Notes: generated from the sequence alone by a model not told the origin. A stretch of 64,000 nt of DNA from DASQGA01 sp963722715 (GCA_963722715.1 CAVROA010000013.1:1-64000), one strand, 5' to 3'. Shown: positions 34,405 to 44,250, counted from the first letter of the stretch. A program made the numbers and translations.

Positions 34405-35889
34405 ATGGAAACCAACGCCCAGAAGCGCTGGCTTGCGCTCTACATCCTCTGCCTCGGGGACATCATGATCGTCCTCGACTCGACGATCGTGAACGTCGCC
34501 CTGCCCTCGATCCGGGCCGATCTCGGCTTCTCCCAGGCCTCGCTCGCGTGGGTCGTGAACGCCTACCTCCTCACGTTCGGTGGCTTCCTCCTGCTCGGGG
34601 GCCGGCTCGGCGACCTCTACGGCCAGCGGCGACTGTTCCTGATCGGGATCGTCATCTTCACGTGCGCTTCGCTGGCCTGCGGCCTGGCGACATCGCAGGA
34701 ATTCCTGATCGGCGCACGCGCGGTACAGGGCCTGGGCGGGGCGATCGTCTCGGTCGTCGTCCTCTCGTTGATCATGATCATGTTCACGGCGCCTGCCGAA
34801 CGCGCGAAAGCCATGGGCGTCGTCGGCTTCGTCCTGTCTGGCGGCGGGACCGCCGGCGTGCTCCTCGGGGGCGTCCTCACGGACGCGCTCAGCTGGCACT
34901 GGATCTTCCTCGTCAACATCCCGGTCGGAATCGCCGTCTTCGCGCTCAGCGTGATCCTTTTGCCTCCGGACGGGAAGCCGGCCGGCGAAGGCCGCAGCCT
35001 CGACGTGGCCGGAGCTATCACCGTGACGGCAGCTCTCATGCTCGCGACGTATGCGATCGTGAACGGGAACGAAACAGGCTGGACGTCAGCCGAGACCCTG
35101 GGCCTCCTCGCCGGCGCGGCCGTGCTCCTGGCGATCTTCCTCGTGATCGAGTCGCGGGTGAGCTCGCCCCTCATGCCATTGGGGCTTTTCCGGTTTCGCA
35201 ACCTCTCGACGGCGAACGCGGTCGGCGTTCTGATGGCCGCGGCCATGTTCGGGTGGTTCTTCTTCTCCGCGCTGTACCTCCAGCAGGTCCTGGGCTACAG
35301 CCCGCTCGAGGTCGGGCTGGCGTTCCTACCGTCGACCCTGGTCTGGGGAGCTTCCTCGCTCTTCGTCTCCGACAAGCTGATCGTGCGCTACGGCGTCAAA
35401 GTGCCCATGATCGCCGGGCTCATGCTCTTCGTCATCGGCCTGCTCCTGTTTGCCCGCGCCCCTGTGGACGGAAGCTTCGCCCTGGATGTTCTCCCCGGCA
35501 TGCTCCTGCTCGGCTTCGCCGGCGGGATCACCTTCAACCCGATCCTCATGGCCGCGATGGGCGACGTCGCGCCAACCGAGGCAGGCCTTGCGTCGGGCAT
35601 TGTCAACACGTCGTTCATGATGGGCGGCGCGCTCGGTCTCGCCGTCCTCGCCAGCCTTGCTGCTTCCAGGACGGACAGCGCCGTCGCCTCCGGCGACGCA
35701 ACTGCTGCGGCCCTGAACAGCGGCTTCCACGCGGCGTTCCTGGGGGGCGCCGCATTTGCGGTTGTCGGCGCCGTGCTCGCCACGGTCCTTCTCCACCCGA
35801 TCGCCGCCCCCGCCCACGGTGAGGCTTCGCCCGCCGGCCAACCTGGTGGCGAGGCGCTCCCGGAGGAGCAAGGAGCGGCGGCCCGGTAA
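34405..35889 (+). CDS. MFS drug exporter, DHA2 (14-TM EmrB/QacA) family
   Basis: A 494-residue protein from ATG 34405. The motifs are LDSTIVNVALPSIRADL at TM1, GGRLGDLYGQRRLFLIG (motif A) between TM2 and TM3, ARAVQGLGGAIV in TM4 and GVLLGGVLTDALSWHWIFLV (motif C) in TM5. About 14 hydrophobic segments are present. It is a proton-coupled exporter of drugs or metabolites. No local regulator is adjacent. Confidence 0.95.
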   Translation: METNAQKRWLALYILCLGDIMIVLDSTIVNVALPSIRADLGFSQASLAWVVNAYLLTFGGFLLLGGRLGDLYGQRRLFLIGIVIFTCASLACGLATSQEFLIGARAVQGLGGAIVSVVVLSLIMIMFTAPAERAKAMGVVGFVLSGGGTAGVLLGGVLTDALSWHWIFLVNIPVGIAVFALSVILLPPDGKPAGEGRSLDVAGAITVTAALMLATYAIVNGNETGWTSAETLGLLAGAAVLLAIFLVIESRVSSPLMPLGLFRFRNLSTANAVGVLMAAAMFGWFFFSALYLQQVLGYSPLEVGLAFLPSTLVWGASSLFVSDKLIVRYGVKVPMIAGLMLFVIGLLLFARAPVDGSFALDVLPGMLLLGFAGGITFNPILMAAMGDVAPTEAGLASGIVNTSFMMGGALGLAVLASLAASRTDSAVASGDATAAALNSGFHAAFLGGAAFAVVGAVLATVLLHPIAAPAHGEASPAGQPGGEALPEEQGAAAR

Positions 35890-35922
35890 CTTCCCGCGCC
35901 CGGTGGCAGCACGAAGTGAGCC

Positions 35923-36759
35923 CTACCGGTCGGTGACGATAGCCACCTCGCCGTGCTCGTCGATCAGGCGCTCCAGCGTGGTGTAGGGCATCCACACGAG
36001 CGGATAGTCGCGGCCCCAGCTGTTCTTCAGCTTGAATGCCTGACGCGCATCGCTCGCTCCGTAGATGCAGAGGGAGTGACCGCCGCGAACCTTCCCGAGA
36101 TCACCCTCGCCGATCCAGTGGTCGAAGCCCCCGTCGGGCGAAGGCTTGGCGATCGGGCGGTCGAAGTTCGAGTACCAGTGGACCCCGATCGCGACCGGCA
36201 GGCCGCCCGCGACGGCGGTTCGGACCTCGTCGGTCGACCCGGCCCATCGGTTTCGCTGGACTCCCTCTTCTTTCGAGCGTGACCTCGGTCGATACGGGAC
36301 CGGAACTCCGTCCGGGCCCATGCGCATCGAGATGACGCGCACGAGTCCCTTGTCCCGGCAGACGTCATAGCCTGCTCGGACGCTCGTGCCGTGGTCGTCC
36401 CCGGGGTTCGTGTCCGGCCACTCGTCGATCTTCTTCGCTTCGTTCCAGACGTCAAGCGGGTTGTACCGCCGGCCCGGATGGAGGAGCCCCAGTGCCTTGG
36501 CCTGTGCGATGTTCGTGATTGCACGCTCCATCGAGATCCCGTGCCCGACGCACGAGCCTTCCTTCCCCTGGTCATGCCCCCAGTGCCACCACGGAAGGCG
36601 GAGCACGCGCTCGACGTGCGCCACCGCGCGCGGAGCGACGGCGCTGTACGGGTATTTCTCCACATGCTCGAAGTCGGTCGGCTCACGTCGCCCCAGAGGG
36701 AACTCTCCCCTGGCCGCGGAGCTTCGCTTGGGCCTGAACGGCAGGCTAGGCATGGGCAA
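35923..36759 (-). CDS. Papain-like (C1 family) cysteine peptidase
   Basis: A 278-residue protein from ATG 36759. Cys70 lies in GKEGSCVGHG; the His motif GGHSLCIYGA and Asn motif FKLKNSWGRDYP follow near the end. This is the catalytic order of C1 papain-like enzymes. It has no signal peptide, propeptide or lipobox, so it may act in the cytosol or be exported by another route. The N-terminal Arg/Pro-rich region (PFRPKRSSAARGEF) is unlike classical papains. Confidence 0.83.
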   Translation of the reverse strand: MPMPSLPFRPKRSSAARGEFPLGRREPTDFEHVEKYPYSAVAPRAVAHVERVLRLPWWHWGHDQGKEGSCVGHGISMERAITNIAQAKALGLLHPGRRYNPLDVWNEAKKIDEWPDTNPGDDHGTSVRAGYDVCRDKGLVRVISMRMGPDGVPVPYRPRSRSKEEGVQRNRWAGSTDEVRTAVAGGLPVAIGVHWYSNFDRPIAKPSPDGGFDHWIGEGDLGKVRGGHSLCIYGASDARQAFKLKNSWGRDYPLVWMPYTTLERLIDEHGEVAIVTDR

Positions 36760-36912
36760 AGGGGTTGCCTGCGGCAGTCGTCACGTTGACCTCCAGGGGT
36801 CGTTGGTCGTAAACGCGGGCGACCTGCCGCAGTCCTGAGGCCGCCGCCCGATTAGCCTCCCGCCAACTGGAGGCGAAGTCAAGCCCACCGGAAGCACCGA
36901 TAGCGTGGCCAC

Positions 36913-37467
36913 GTGCGCAAGCGCCGCCAGCTCCTCGTGGCTCTTATCGCGCTCCTCGTCGGCGCCGGCGGAATCTTCCTCGGCAGTGTGGTGCTCGCGG
37001 GCGACGAAACGGCGGGGCCCGCCACTCCCGAGAGCCGAACCGTCCGGGTCGATCCGCCGGCACCACCGCTGTCCGGCACCGACCCGATCACCGGCGCTAC
37101 GGTCGTCCTCGCGCGCGTGAAGAGAAAGGCGGTGGTCATTCACGTCTGGGCGTCCTGGTGCAACCCATGCGCAAGCGAGGCTCCGGTCGTGCGGCGGTTC
37201 GTCGAAAAGCACCGCCGGCGCGTGGTCGTGCTCGGGCTCGACCTCCAGGACACGCCGCAGGCGGCGAAGGCTTTCTACGCCCGCTACGGTTGGACGCATC
37301 GCATCATCTCGGATCCGGACGGCCGCCAGGCAGCGCGCCTCGGCGTCCAGGATCTACCAACGACGATCTTCCTGGATCGGGGACACCTGATGGTCGCCAA
37401 GCTCGAGGGCCCCGCAACGCTCGCCGAGCTCCAGGACGGGCTCGCCCGCGCGCAGGATCGACCGTGA
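36913..37467 (+). CDS. TlpA/ResA-like membrane-anchored thioredoxin
   Basis: A 184-residue protein from GTG 36913. The N-terminal anchor is LLVALIALLVGAGGIFLGSV. The thioredoxin fold has WASWCNPCASEAP with the CxxC redox site, and the cis-Pro is in DLPTTIFLDRGHL. It should reduce or exchange disulphides outside the membrane, for example in cytochrome c maturation. It is followed on the same strand by the Nudix gene after 60 bp. Confidence 0.9.
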   Translation: MRKRRQLLVALIALLVGAGGIFLGSVVLAGDETAGPATPESRTVRVDPPAPPLSGTDPITGATVVLARVKRKAVVIHVWASWCNPCASEAPVVRRFVEKHRRRVVVLGLDLQDTPQAAKAFYARYGWTHRIISDPDGRQAARLGVQDLPTTIFLDRGHLMVAKLEGPATLAELQDGLARAQDRP

Positions 37468-37527
37468 CGACTGCAGGCAGGGCGCCATCCGGCGCATGCC
37501 GTCCCGGCGGACAGGAACACTAGGACC

Positions 37528-38217
37528 GTGCGCGCGCTCACCTTCATCGACAGCGAGCCGACCTTCCGGCCCTATCCGTTCGCTCTCTCCCTCGAAGCGC
37601 CCGTCGCGCAGGCAGTCGCCGACGCGAGGGTGGCGCTAGCACGCACACCGGGTCGCTTCGACGGTCCGATCGCGTTCTCCCACGGGGTCTCGCCCGAAGG
37701 TGCCATCCTGCGGCGCGCCGGGCGCTATGCCGAGGCCCTCGTCGTCTTCGAGGAGCCGACTCTCGCCTATCGCCTCGGGTTTGCCCTCGGCGTCCAGCTC
37801 TTCGTCGAGCGCCCCGAGGGCGTGACGCTCTTCCAGCTACGGGGCCGTTCGATCGGCCGCAATCCGCTCCTCTGGACCGCCTCTGCTTCCGGCGGGCTGG
37901 CGCCCGGAGAAGAGCCGCTCCAGGCCGTGCTCGCCGATGCACGTGAGGAGATCGGCCTCGGAGCCGACGATCTCGAGGACCTGCGGCCGACGGCAATCTG
38001 CATCAACGACGACTCCGGATCGGCGCTGATCGTCTACCACGCAAGACTCCGTGCGGGTGTGGAGCCCGAGCCAGACGAGGTGAAGGTCGCCGAGCTGCAC
38101 TGGGCAGCCCGTCCTGCCGACCTGGGCGCGCAGGTTTCGGGCGACACGATTGCCTGCTGGGAAGCGATCGAGCGCCGCCGCGCGGAAGAGCTGGAACCGC
38201 AGAAAACGCCACGATAG
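37528..38217 (+). CDS. Nudix-domain protein with degenerate Nudix box
   Basis: A 229-residue protein from GTG 37528. The Nudix-like segment is GGLAPGEEPLQAVLADAREE followed by IGL. It keeps the G-x5-E spacing and the final EExG, but the R and E that start the REUxEE core are A and D. Pyrophosphohydrolase activity may be lost or altered. The N-terminal ~110 residues (PYPFALSLEAPVAQAVADAR, FSHGVSPEGAILRRAGRYAE) match other long actinobacterial Nudix-like proteins. Confidence 0.75.
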   Translation: MRALTFIDSEPTFRPYPFALSLEAPVAQAVADARVALARTPGRFDGPIAFSHGVSPEGAILRRAGRYAEALVVFEEPTLAYRLGFALGVQLFVERPEGVTLFQLRGRSIGRNPLLWTASASGGLAPGEEPLQAVLADAREEIGLGADDLEDLRPTAICINDDSGSALIVYHARLRAGVEPEPDEVKVAELHWAARPADLGAQVSGDTIACWEAIERRRAEELEPQKTPR

Positions 38218-38272
38218 GGGGATATGGCCCTGTAGCCGGCAGGCCGATGCTCACATTGGAGCCTCCTGCCGC

Positions 38273-39724
38273 ATGCCTAAAGACGCCAAGCCCGCCGACG
38301 ACACCGAAAAAGGATTCGGAACCGGCCTCCGCGCCCAGCTTCAGCGTCGCCGGGACGACGCGCAAGTAGAGCTTGATGCCTCAAAAGAGGCCTTCACAGC
38401 CGCCAAGGCGGTCGCCACCGCTCCGTCGAGCGCGAACGGAAACGGCGACGGGCACGCGGAGCTCGAAACCGTCAGGTCCGAGCTCGCAGCCTCCCTCGCC
38501 CGCGAGCAGGACCTCAGAACCTTTCTGACCGACCAGATCGAGGCGCGCGAGCGCGAGCTCGAGGTCGATCACGAACTGTCCGCGCGTGCCGCGGACGTCG
38601 ACGCGAAGCTGAGCAAGCTCGATGCAGCCGAGCTGGAGCTCGAAACGCGCGAGCACAGCGTCGCCGCGCAAGTCGAGGCACTCGAAAAGGAGCGAAAGGA
38701 AGTCGCTGCGGCGCGCGAAGAACTTGACGCGACTCGAGCCCGCGTGGACGGCAAGGAGACGCTCACGAGCGACCTCCAGGAAGAGCTCGACCAGAAGCTT
38801 CGCGACCTGAAGACCGCTGACCGAGAGCATGAGAAGCTTGCTGCGGAGCTCGGCAAGAAGGCCGGCGCACTCGAGGCCGCCGAGGCCAAGCTCGCCCGCC
38901 GCGAAGAGACTGTTACCTCACAGGAGTCCGAGTTCAAGAAGCGCGCCGAAGCAGAGACCCGGCGGGTGACCGAGCGCGAGGCGGCAGTCCGCCAGGCCGA
39001 GAAGGAGCTTCCGGCCCGCGAGCAGCAGCTCGTCATGCGAGAGCGTGAGCTGGCGAAGGAGGCCTCGCGGGTCAACGCGAAGGCCGACGCGCTGAACGAG
39101 CGGGATACCGAGCTCTCGGCGCGGGAGGCGCGTCTCAAGGACGACGCTTCACGGCTCGAGAACGAGCTCACCAACGGCGGCAAGGCGGCGCAAGAGGCAC
39201 TCGACCGCCTCAAGCAGCTCGACGCCGCCGAGCTCGACCTGGCCGCCCGAGAAGCCGATCTGGGCAGGCGCGAGGCACACGTCGGCCGGATCGAGTCGGA
39301 GGAGAGCCGGGGCCTCGACCTCGAGGAGCTCGAGGAGCGCCTCAAGGAGCGTGAGCACGAGCTCGCCTCCCGCGAGAGCGAGATCGAGACGGAGGAGAAG
39401 CTCGCCGCTTCGGTTCGCAAGCAGCTCGACAAGAAGGACAAGCGACTCACTCAGCTCGAGGAGACGATGAAGGATCGGATCCGCGAGCTCGACGACCGCG
39501 AGGCCGAGGTCGAGGCCCGCGAGGTCGGGACGCAGGCCGAATCCGAGCTTCGCGAGGACAAGCTCGAGCGCCGCGAAGAAGAGCTCGCCAAGCTGGAAGA
39601 GCGGCTCCTCCTGAAGGAGAACGAGTTGCAGACTTACGTCGCACAGGTCCAGGGAGCCCTCAAGCGCCGCGAAGACGAGTGGGCGCTGAAGGTCGATGCC
39701 CAGGACGGCGACGACCAGATCTAG
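38273..39724 (+). CDS. Long coiled-coil protein
   Basis: A 483-residue protein from ATG 38273. Apart from a short N-terminus it is almost wholly predicted coiled coil, very rich in Glu, Lys, Arg, Ala and Leu with heptads throughout (e.g. DAAELELETREHSVAAQVEA, RDLKTADREHEKLAAELGKK). The repeated REAEL..ARE pattern recalls structural proteins rather than ATPases; no Walker motif is present, so it is not SMC. It could be a scaffold or filament. The next gene's possible start overlaps its 3' end. Confidence 0.7.
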   Translation: MPKDAKPADDTEKGFGTGLRAQLQRRRDDAQVELDASKEAFTAAKAVATAPSSANGNGDGHAELETVRSELAASLAREQDLRTFLTDQIEARERELEVDHELSARAADVDAKLSKLDAAELELETREHSVAAQVEALEKERKEVAAAREELDATRARVDGKETLTSDLQEELDQKLRDLKTADREHEKLAAELGKKAGALEAAEAKLARREETVTSQESEFKKRAEAETRRVTEREAAVRQAEKELPAREQQLVMRERELAKEASRVNAKADALNERDTELSAREARLKDDASRLENELTNGGKAAQEALDRLKQLDAAELDLAAREADLGRREAHVGRIESEESRGLDLEELEERLKEREHELASRESEIETEEKLAASVRKQLDKKDKRLTQLEETMKDRIRELDDREAEVEAREVGTQAESELREDKLERREEELAKLEERLLLKENELQTYVAQVQGALKRREDEWALKVDAQDGDDQI

Positions 39725-41063
39725 CTTGGCAGTACCTGTCTACAGGGGCTCGTTCGGGCGGCGCGAAGCTGAGCGCCTTCTCTGGCGCGCCGGCTTCGGC
39801 CCGAAGCGCGGCCAGGCCGAGCGGCTCGCGAAGCTCGGGCTCAAAAGAGCGGTGGCGTCCCTCGTGTTCCCTCCCCGGGAACGGCTCACCGGGCCCGCCC
39901 CCCGTGACGACGACGGCAATGCCCTCGCGCCACGGGACGCCTGGGGCCACGACCATCTCTGGTGGCTCGATCGCATGGTGCGGACGCGGCGCCCACTGGT
40001 CGAGCGCATGACGCTCGTCTGGCACGACTGGTTTGCGACCTCGAACGACGGGGTCGGATCCCAGAAGCTGATGCTGCGGCAGAACGCACTGTTCCGGAAG
40101 CGCGCGCTCGGCTCGTTCTCGGATCTCCTGGTCGACGTGACGCGCGACCCGGCCATGTTGCTCTGGCTGTCCGGAACGGACAACTCCCGCTGGGAGCCGA
40201 ACGAGAACTACGCCCGCGAGCTCATGGAGCTCTTCACGCTCGGAGCGAGTCGCGGGTATACGGAGCGCGATGTCCGCCAGCAGGCGCGGGCGCTGACGGG
40301 CTTTCGAAACGACTGGAACGACTCGGGCCCGGCGAACTTCCGCTACGACAGCGAGCGGCACGACCCCGGTTTCAAGAGGATCTTCGGGAAGCGGGGCAGG
40401 TTCGACTGGAGGGACTCCTGCCGGCTCTGCATCCATCACCGCCGGCACCCGTCGTTCTTCGTCCCCAAGCTCTGGAGCTACTTCATTCCGAAGCCCCCGA
40501 GCGCGACCACAAGGGCGGCCCTCGAGCGCCTCTATGTGAGCACCAACTACTCCGTCCGGCCGGTCGTGGCCGCGATCCTGAAGCACCCCGACTTCTACAA
40601 GGGCCCACGCATGGTCAAGCCGCCGGTCGTGCTCGTCGCCGGAATGCTGCGAGGGCTCGGCCGCGGCGTCGACACGGACGCCTGGGCCTGGATCGGAGAC
40701 ATGTGCGGGCAGCACCTCTTCTATCCACCCAACGTCGCCGGTTGGCAGGACGAGCGTTGGCTGGACACGGCGACGTTTCGCGGCCGCTGGCATGCGGCGA
40801 ATCGCGCGCTCGAGCCGTATGCCAAGGATCCGGACGCCGAGAGCGGCTCGGAACCTCTCGACGCCGCAAAGCTCGTCGCGCGCGCAATCGCGTTCTGGGG
40901 CTCTCCCACGATCTCGGCCCCGACGAGGGGCGCGCTCGTCGGGTTCGCGCAGCAGGCGATCGCGGACGCGGATGAGAGCTGGAAGCAAGAGGTCTACCCC
41001 GTGCTGATCCAGAACGCGCTCCGCCAGCTCATCCCTGTCTCCCCCGACTACCAGACCAGTTGA
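39696..41063 (+). CDS. DUF1800 protein
   Basis: Up to 455 residues if ATG 39696 is used (overlapping the coiled-coil gene by 29 nt). TTG 39726, right after that gene's stop, is an alternative that fits the homology start (YRGSFGRREAERLLWRAGFG). Signatures are WWLDRMVRTRRPLVERMTLV, WHDWFATS, NYARELMELFTLG, DVRQQARALTGF and PPNVAGWQDERWLDTATF. DUF1800 proteins nearly always pair with DUF1501 proteins, as here. The role is unknown; they are thought to be exported or surface proteins. Confidence 0.88.
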   Translation: MPRTATTRSSLAVPVYRGSFGRREAERLLWRAGFGPKRGQAERLAKLGLKRAVASLVFPPRERLTGPAPRDDDGNALAPRDAWGHDHLWWLDRMVRTRRPLVERMTLVWHDWFATSNDGVGSQKLMLRQNALFRKRALGSFSDLLVDVTRDPAMLLWLSGTDNSRWEPNENYARELMELFTLGASRGYTERDVRQQARALTGFRNDWNDSGPANFRYDSERHDPGFKRIFGKRGRFDWRDSCRLCIHHRRHPSFFVPKLWSYFIPKPPSATTRAALERLYVSTNYSVRPVVAAILKHPDFYKGPRMVKPPVVLVAGMLRGLGRGVDTDAWAWIGDMCGQHLFYPPNVAGWQDERWLDTATFRGRWHAANRALEPYAKDPDAESGSEPLDAAKLVARAIAFWGSPTISAPTRGALVGFAQQAIADADESWKQEVYPVLIQNALRQLIPVSPDYQTS

Positions 41064-41070
41064 GAGGCTC

Positions 41071-42447
41071 ATGAGTTCCTCCCGCTCCTGTCACTGCAAC
41101 GAGTTCTCCCGCTCGCACCTCGTGCGCCGCGCTGTCGCCGAAGCGGGTCGCGGGCTGCCGGCGATCGAGCCCGGCATGCCTCTTCCGGCCGGCACCGGCC
41201 TCGACCGGCGAACGTTCCTTGCTCGAAGCGCAGGACTCGCCCTCGGGGTCTACGGCGCGAGCAAGCTGAGCTTCGACCTGCTCGACGAGGGCATCGCGCG
41301 GGCAGCCACGGCTCCGCCCGGCCGGATTCTCCTTTCGGTCTTCCTCGACGGAGGAGCAGACTCGATGTCCGTCCTCTTCCCCAGCGGAGACCCCCGGTAC
41401 CGCACGCTCCGGCCTCAGCTCGCGCTCCCCGAGTCGGCAGGACAGGCTTTCGCCGAGGACTCGCGCCTGCGCTGGCACCCCGCTGCGGCGCCCCTGGCCG
41501 CGCTGCATGCCGAGGGGAAGCTGACGACGATGCCCGCGGTCGGATACACGGATCCCGACCAGTCTCACTTCACCTCCCGCCACTACTGGGAGGTGGGAGC
41601 GACCAGCTCGCAGCTCCGAACCGGCTGGATCGGCCGGTATCTCGATCGCGTCGGCGCTCCGGACAATCCACTTCAGGGCCTTTCGCTCGACTGGCAACTC
41701 CAGCCGTCTCTCGCCACGAGCCGCGTGCCGGTGGCGACGGTGGACAGCCCCGACGGGTACGACTTCTGGGCCCGCGGCGTCTGGGGCGAGGTCGAGGACC
41801 GGATGCTGCCGACAATCGGCCGGCTCGGGGCCGTACAGCCGCGCACCGATCGCGGGATTGCGCAGGCTGCGAAGGTTGCGGTTCAGGTCGACCAGCTTCG
41901 CACCCAGCTGGCGGCGTTCGGCGCGTTCACATCCCCGGTCGCCTACCCGGCGGGCGACGACGAGTTCCCGAGACGTCTCTCGGGCCTCGCCGCCATGATC
42001 TCCGCGGGTCTCCCACTCCACTGCGTCGCCATGCGCGCCCCCGGCGCCTACGACACGCACGACGACCAGGTCGCCCAGCTCGAGCAAGGGCTGGCGCTGA
42101 CGTCGCAGAGCCTCCTCGCCTTCCAGCGCGATCTCGAAGCGCGCGGCATCGCCGACAGGGTCGTCACGCTGATTTGGTCGGAATTCGGTCGCAGGGCCGA
42201 GGAGAACGGCTCCGGCACGGATCACGGTGCCGCCGGGCTCGGGCTCGTCATGGGCTCGCAGGTTCGCGGACAGATGATCGGGGAGTTCCCGGGGCTCTCG
42301 AGCGGCCTCGACTCCGACGGGAACCTTCGCGCAACCTCGGACTTCCGGGGGCTCTACTGCGCTCTCCTCGAGCAATGGCTCGGAACCGACGCGGCCGGGA
42401 TCGTCCCGAACGCCGCCGCGTACACGCGGCCCGCGGTGATCGTGTGA
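41071..42447 (+). CDS. DUF1501 protein (Tat-exported)
   Basis: A 458-residue protein from ATG 41071. The Tat motif DRRTFLARSAGLALGVYGAS is preceded by about 45 residues. The core ILLSVFLDGGADSMSVLFPS, HFTSRHYWEVGA and LIWSEFGRRAEENGSGTDHG is related to the alkaline-phosphatase/sulfatase fold with metal-binding residues. It pairs with the upstream DUF1800 protein and precedes a cupredoxin by a 4-nt overlap. Confidence 0.9.
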   Translation: MSSSRSCHCNEFSRSHLVRRAVAEAGRGLPAIEPGMPLPAGTGLDRRTFLARSAGLALGVYGASKLSFDLLDEGIARAATAPPGRILLSVFLDGGADSMSVLFPSGDPRYRTLRPQLALPESAGQAFAEDSRLRWHPAAAPLAALHAEGKLTTMPAVGYTDPDQSHFTSRHYWEVGATSSQLRTGWIGRYLDRVGAPDNPLQGLSLDWQLQPSLATSRVPVATVDSPDGYDFWARGVWGEVEDRMLPTIGRLGAVQPRTDRGIAQAAKVAVQVDQLRTQLAAFGAFTSPVAYPAGDDEFPRRLSGLAAMISAGLPLHCVAMRAPGAYDTHDDQVAQLEQGLALTSQSLLAFQRDLEARGIADRVVTLIWSEFGRRAEENGSGTDHGAAGLGLVMGSQVRGQMIGEFPGLSSGLDSDGNLRATSDFRGLYCALLEQWLGTDAAGIVPNAAAYTRPAVIV

Positions 42448-42809
42448 GGCGCATCGCCGCGGCCGGGGCGCTCGTCGTCGCCGCGCTCGCCGTCTCCGCG
42501 CCGGCCGAAGCCACCCTAGCGTCGCCTGCACGACTGCAGGTGGGCGCGACCGAGTTCCGCTTCACGCTCTCGCGGCTCCAGATCAAGCGCGGGCCGGCGA
42601 TCGTCGAGCTCGTGAACCGCGGCCAGGACGACCACGATCTCAGGTTGCGCCGGATCGGCGGCACGAAGGTCTGGAGGCTCCCGCGCACGCAGCCAGGAGA
42701 CCGCGCGCAGCTTTCGGCTTCGTTCGCGGTGGGAACGTTCAGGCTCTGGTGCTCGCTCCCAGGTCACCGGCTCGCCGGGATGCGTACGACGCTACGCGTC
42801 GTCCGGTAA
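42444..42809 (+). CDS. Cupredoxin-like secreted protein
   Basis: A 121-residue protein from GTG 42444 (GTGA overlap). The signal peptide is RRIAAAGALVVAALAVSAPA. The copper ligands of a type-1 site are present: His in RGQDDHDLRL, then Cys, His and Met in WCSLPGHRLAGM. It is a small blue-copper electron carrier or copper binder in the envelope, coupled to the DUF1800-DUF1501 pair. That pairing suggests a redox role for the unit. Confidence 0.83.
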   Translation: MRRIAAAGALVVAALAVSAPAEATLASPARLQVGATEFRFTLSRLQIKRGPAIVELVNRGQDDHDLRLRRIGGTKVWRLPRTQPGDRAQLSASFAVGTFRLWCSLPGHRLAGMRTTLRVVR

Positions 42810-42827
42810 CCGCGCCAGGGTCCTTCC

Positions 42828-43376
42828 ATGGCCCGCGATGACGTACACGCCGAGGGCTGGCCGGTCGTCGTCCTGCCGTACGACGCGCGCTGGCCCGAGG
42901 TCTTCAGGCTCGAGCGGGATCGCCTCGCCGGGATCTTCGGCGAGCGGGCCGCCGGAATCGAGCACGTGGGGTCGACCGCGGTTCCCGGCCTCGCTGCGAA
43001 GGGGATCGTGGACATCCTGCTTGGGCTCCGCCCGCTCGAGCTCCATCCCGCAGACCTGGATGCGATGGCTCGGCTCGGCTATGTCTACCGTGGAGAGCTC
43101 GGGATTCCCGGTCGCCACTTCTTCCAGAAGGGAGCGCCGCCGACGCATCACGTGCATGCGGTCGAGCATGGCTCGGTCGAGTGGCTGAAGCACGTGCACT
43201 TCCGGGACCACCTCCGCACACATCCGGAGGACCTGCAGAGCTACGCCAAGCTGAAGCGCGACCTGGCCGCCCGCTACCCGGACGACCGGGACGCCTACAC
43301 CGAGGGAAAGTCGCCCTTCGTCGCGGCTGTGCTTAGAAAAGCTTCGAGAGGTTCAAGAACGCCGGCCCCAGGATGA
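42828..43376 (+). CDS. GrpB/UPF0157 family protein
   Basis: A 182-residue protein from ATG 42828. The motifs VVVLPYDARWPEVFRLERDR, GIEHVGSTAVPGLAAKGIVD and HHVHAVEHGSVEWLKHVHFR are characteristic of GrpB, a nucleotidyltransferase-like fold. Its function is unknown. Its 3' end overlaps the convergent tadC gene by 44 bp; the last 10 residues (SRGSRTPAPG) look like read-through. Confidence 0.88.
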   Translation: MARDDVHAEGWPVVVLPYDARWPEVFRLERDRLAGIFGERAAGIEHVGSTAVPGLAAKGIVDILLGLRPLELHPADLDAMARLGYVYRGELGIPGRHFFQKGAPPTHHVHAVEHGSVEWLKHVHFRDHLRTHPEDLQSYAKLKRDLAARYPDDRDAYTEGKSPFVAAVLRKASRGSRTPAPG

Positions 43377-44248
43377 CCACGAACATCGCGGGGAAGATGA
43401 AGATCACGGTCGGGAAGAGCATCTTGATCGGCGCCTTCATGGCACGCTCTTCCGCGGCGGCCTGACGCCGGTTCCGCGTGTCCTGAGCCTGGACCTTCAG
43501 GATCCGGCCCAGAGAGATGCCGAGCTGGTCGGCCTGGATGATCGCCCGGGTGAAAGCTGCGATCTCCGGCGTGTCGACTCGCTGGGACATCTTCTTCAAC
43601 GCTTCCGACCGGCTCTCGCCGATGCGCATCTCGCCTAGCGTGAGCGAGAACTCCTGAGCCAGCGGACCGTGCATGTGCTCGGTCAGCTTCGAGATCGCGC
43701 CGTCGAAGCTGAGCCCTGCCTCGACGCTGACTGCGAGGAGGTCGAGAGCATCCGGGAGCTCGGCACGGACCTTCTCCTTGCGCGAGCGTGCCTTCATCGT
43801 CACCCACGCATCGGGAATGAAGAACCCGACCAGGGCGAAGCAGAGGCTGATTGCCAGCCCGCCACCGAATCCCTTGCCCGTGACGGCCGTCGATGGCACC
43901 CCCCGCGAAGAACCCGCCGACAGCCAACAGGCCTTTGGCGGCGAGAAACGTCGTGGGCGAGAGCGTCCGGCCCATCCCGGCGCTGAGGAGCTTCAGGTTG
44001 ATCGAATCGATCGTCGACCTCGGATTGATGCGGAGGACAAAGCGGGCGAGCCCCGTTGACATGGGCACGAGCGCCCGGTCGCGGAAGCTTTGGGCGTTGG
44101 CGTGATCGCTCACCCGGCGCCGGGACTCGCCGTAGTGCGCGGCGCGGCGGATCGAGCCCTCCCGCTGGCGCGAGGGCAGCGTGGCCACCTCGCTGACGAG
44201 AAAGACTGCAAGACCGAGCGATGCGATGCCGAGGAGAAGGAAGAGCAC
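43333..44248 (-). CDS. tadC: TadC-like T2SSF membrane protein, frameshifted
   Basis: From the start at 44248 one frame gives the N-terminal helix (LFLLLGIASLGLAVFLVSEV) up to LLAVGGFFAGG. The adjacent frame gives VPSTAVTGKGFGGGLAISLC and the T2SSF domain LPDALDLLAVSVEAGLSFDG through to the stop at 43333 (LGPAFLNLSKLF). A run of six C's (G's on the coding strand, 43899-43904) with one base too many explains the break. TadC and TadB form the inner-membrane platform of the Tad pilus. It is the last gene of the operon. Confidence 0.88.
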
Positions 44249-44250
44249 AG

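Noticed and set aside
41029..42531. A 500-codon minus-strand frame over the DUF1501 gene
   Set aside because: Shadow of a well-supported Tat-exported protein; no family signature.
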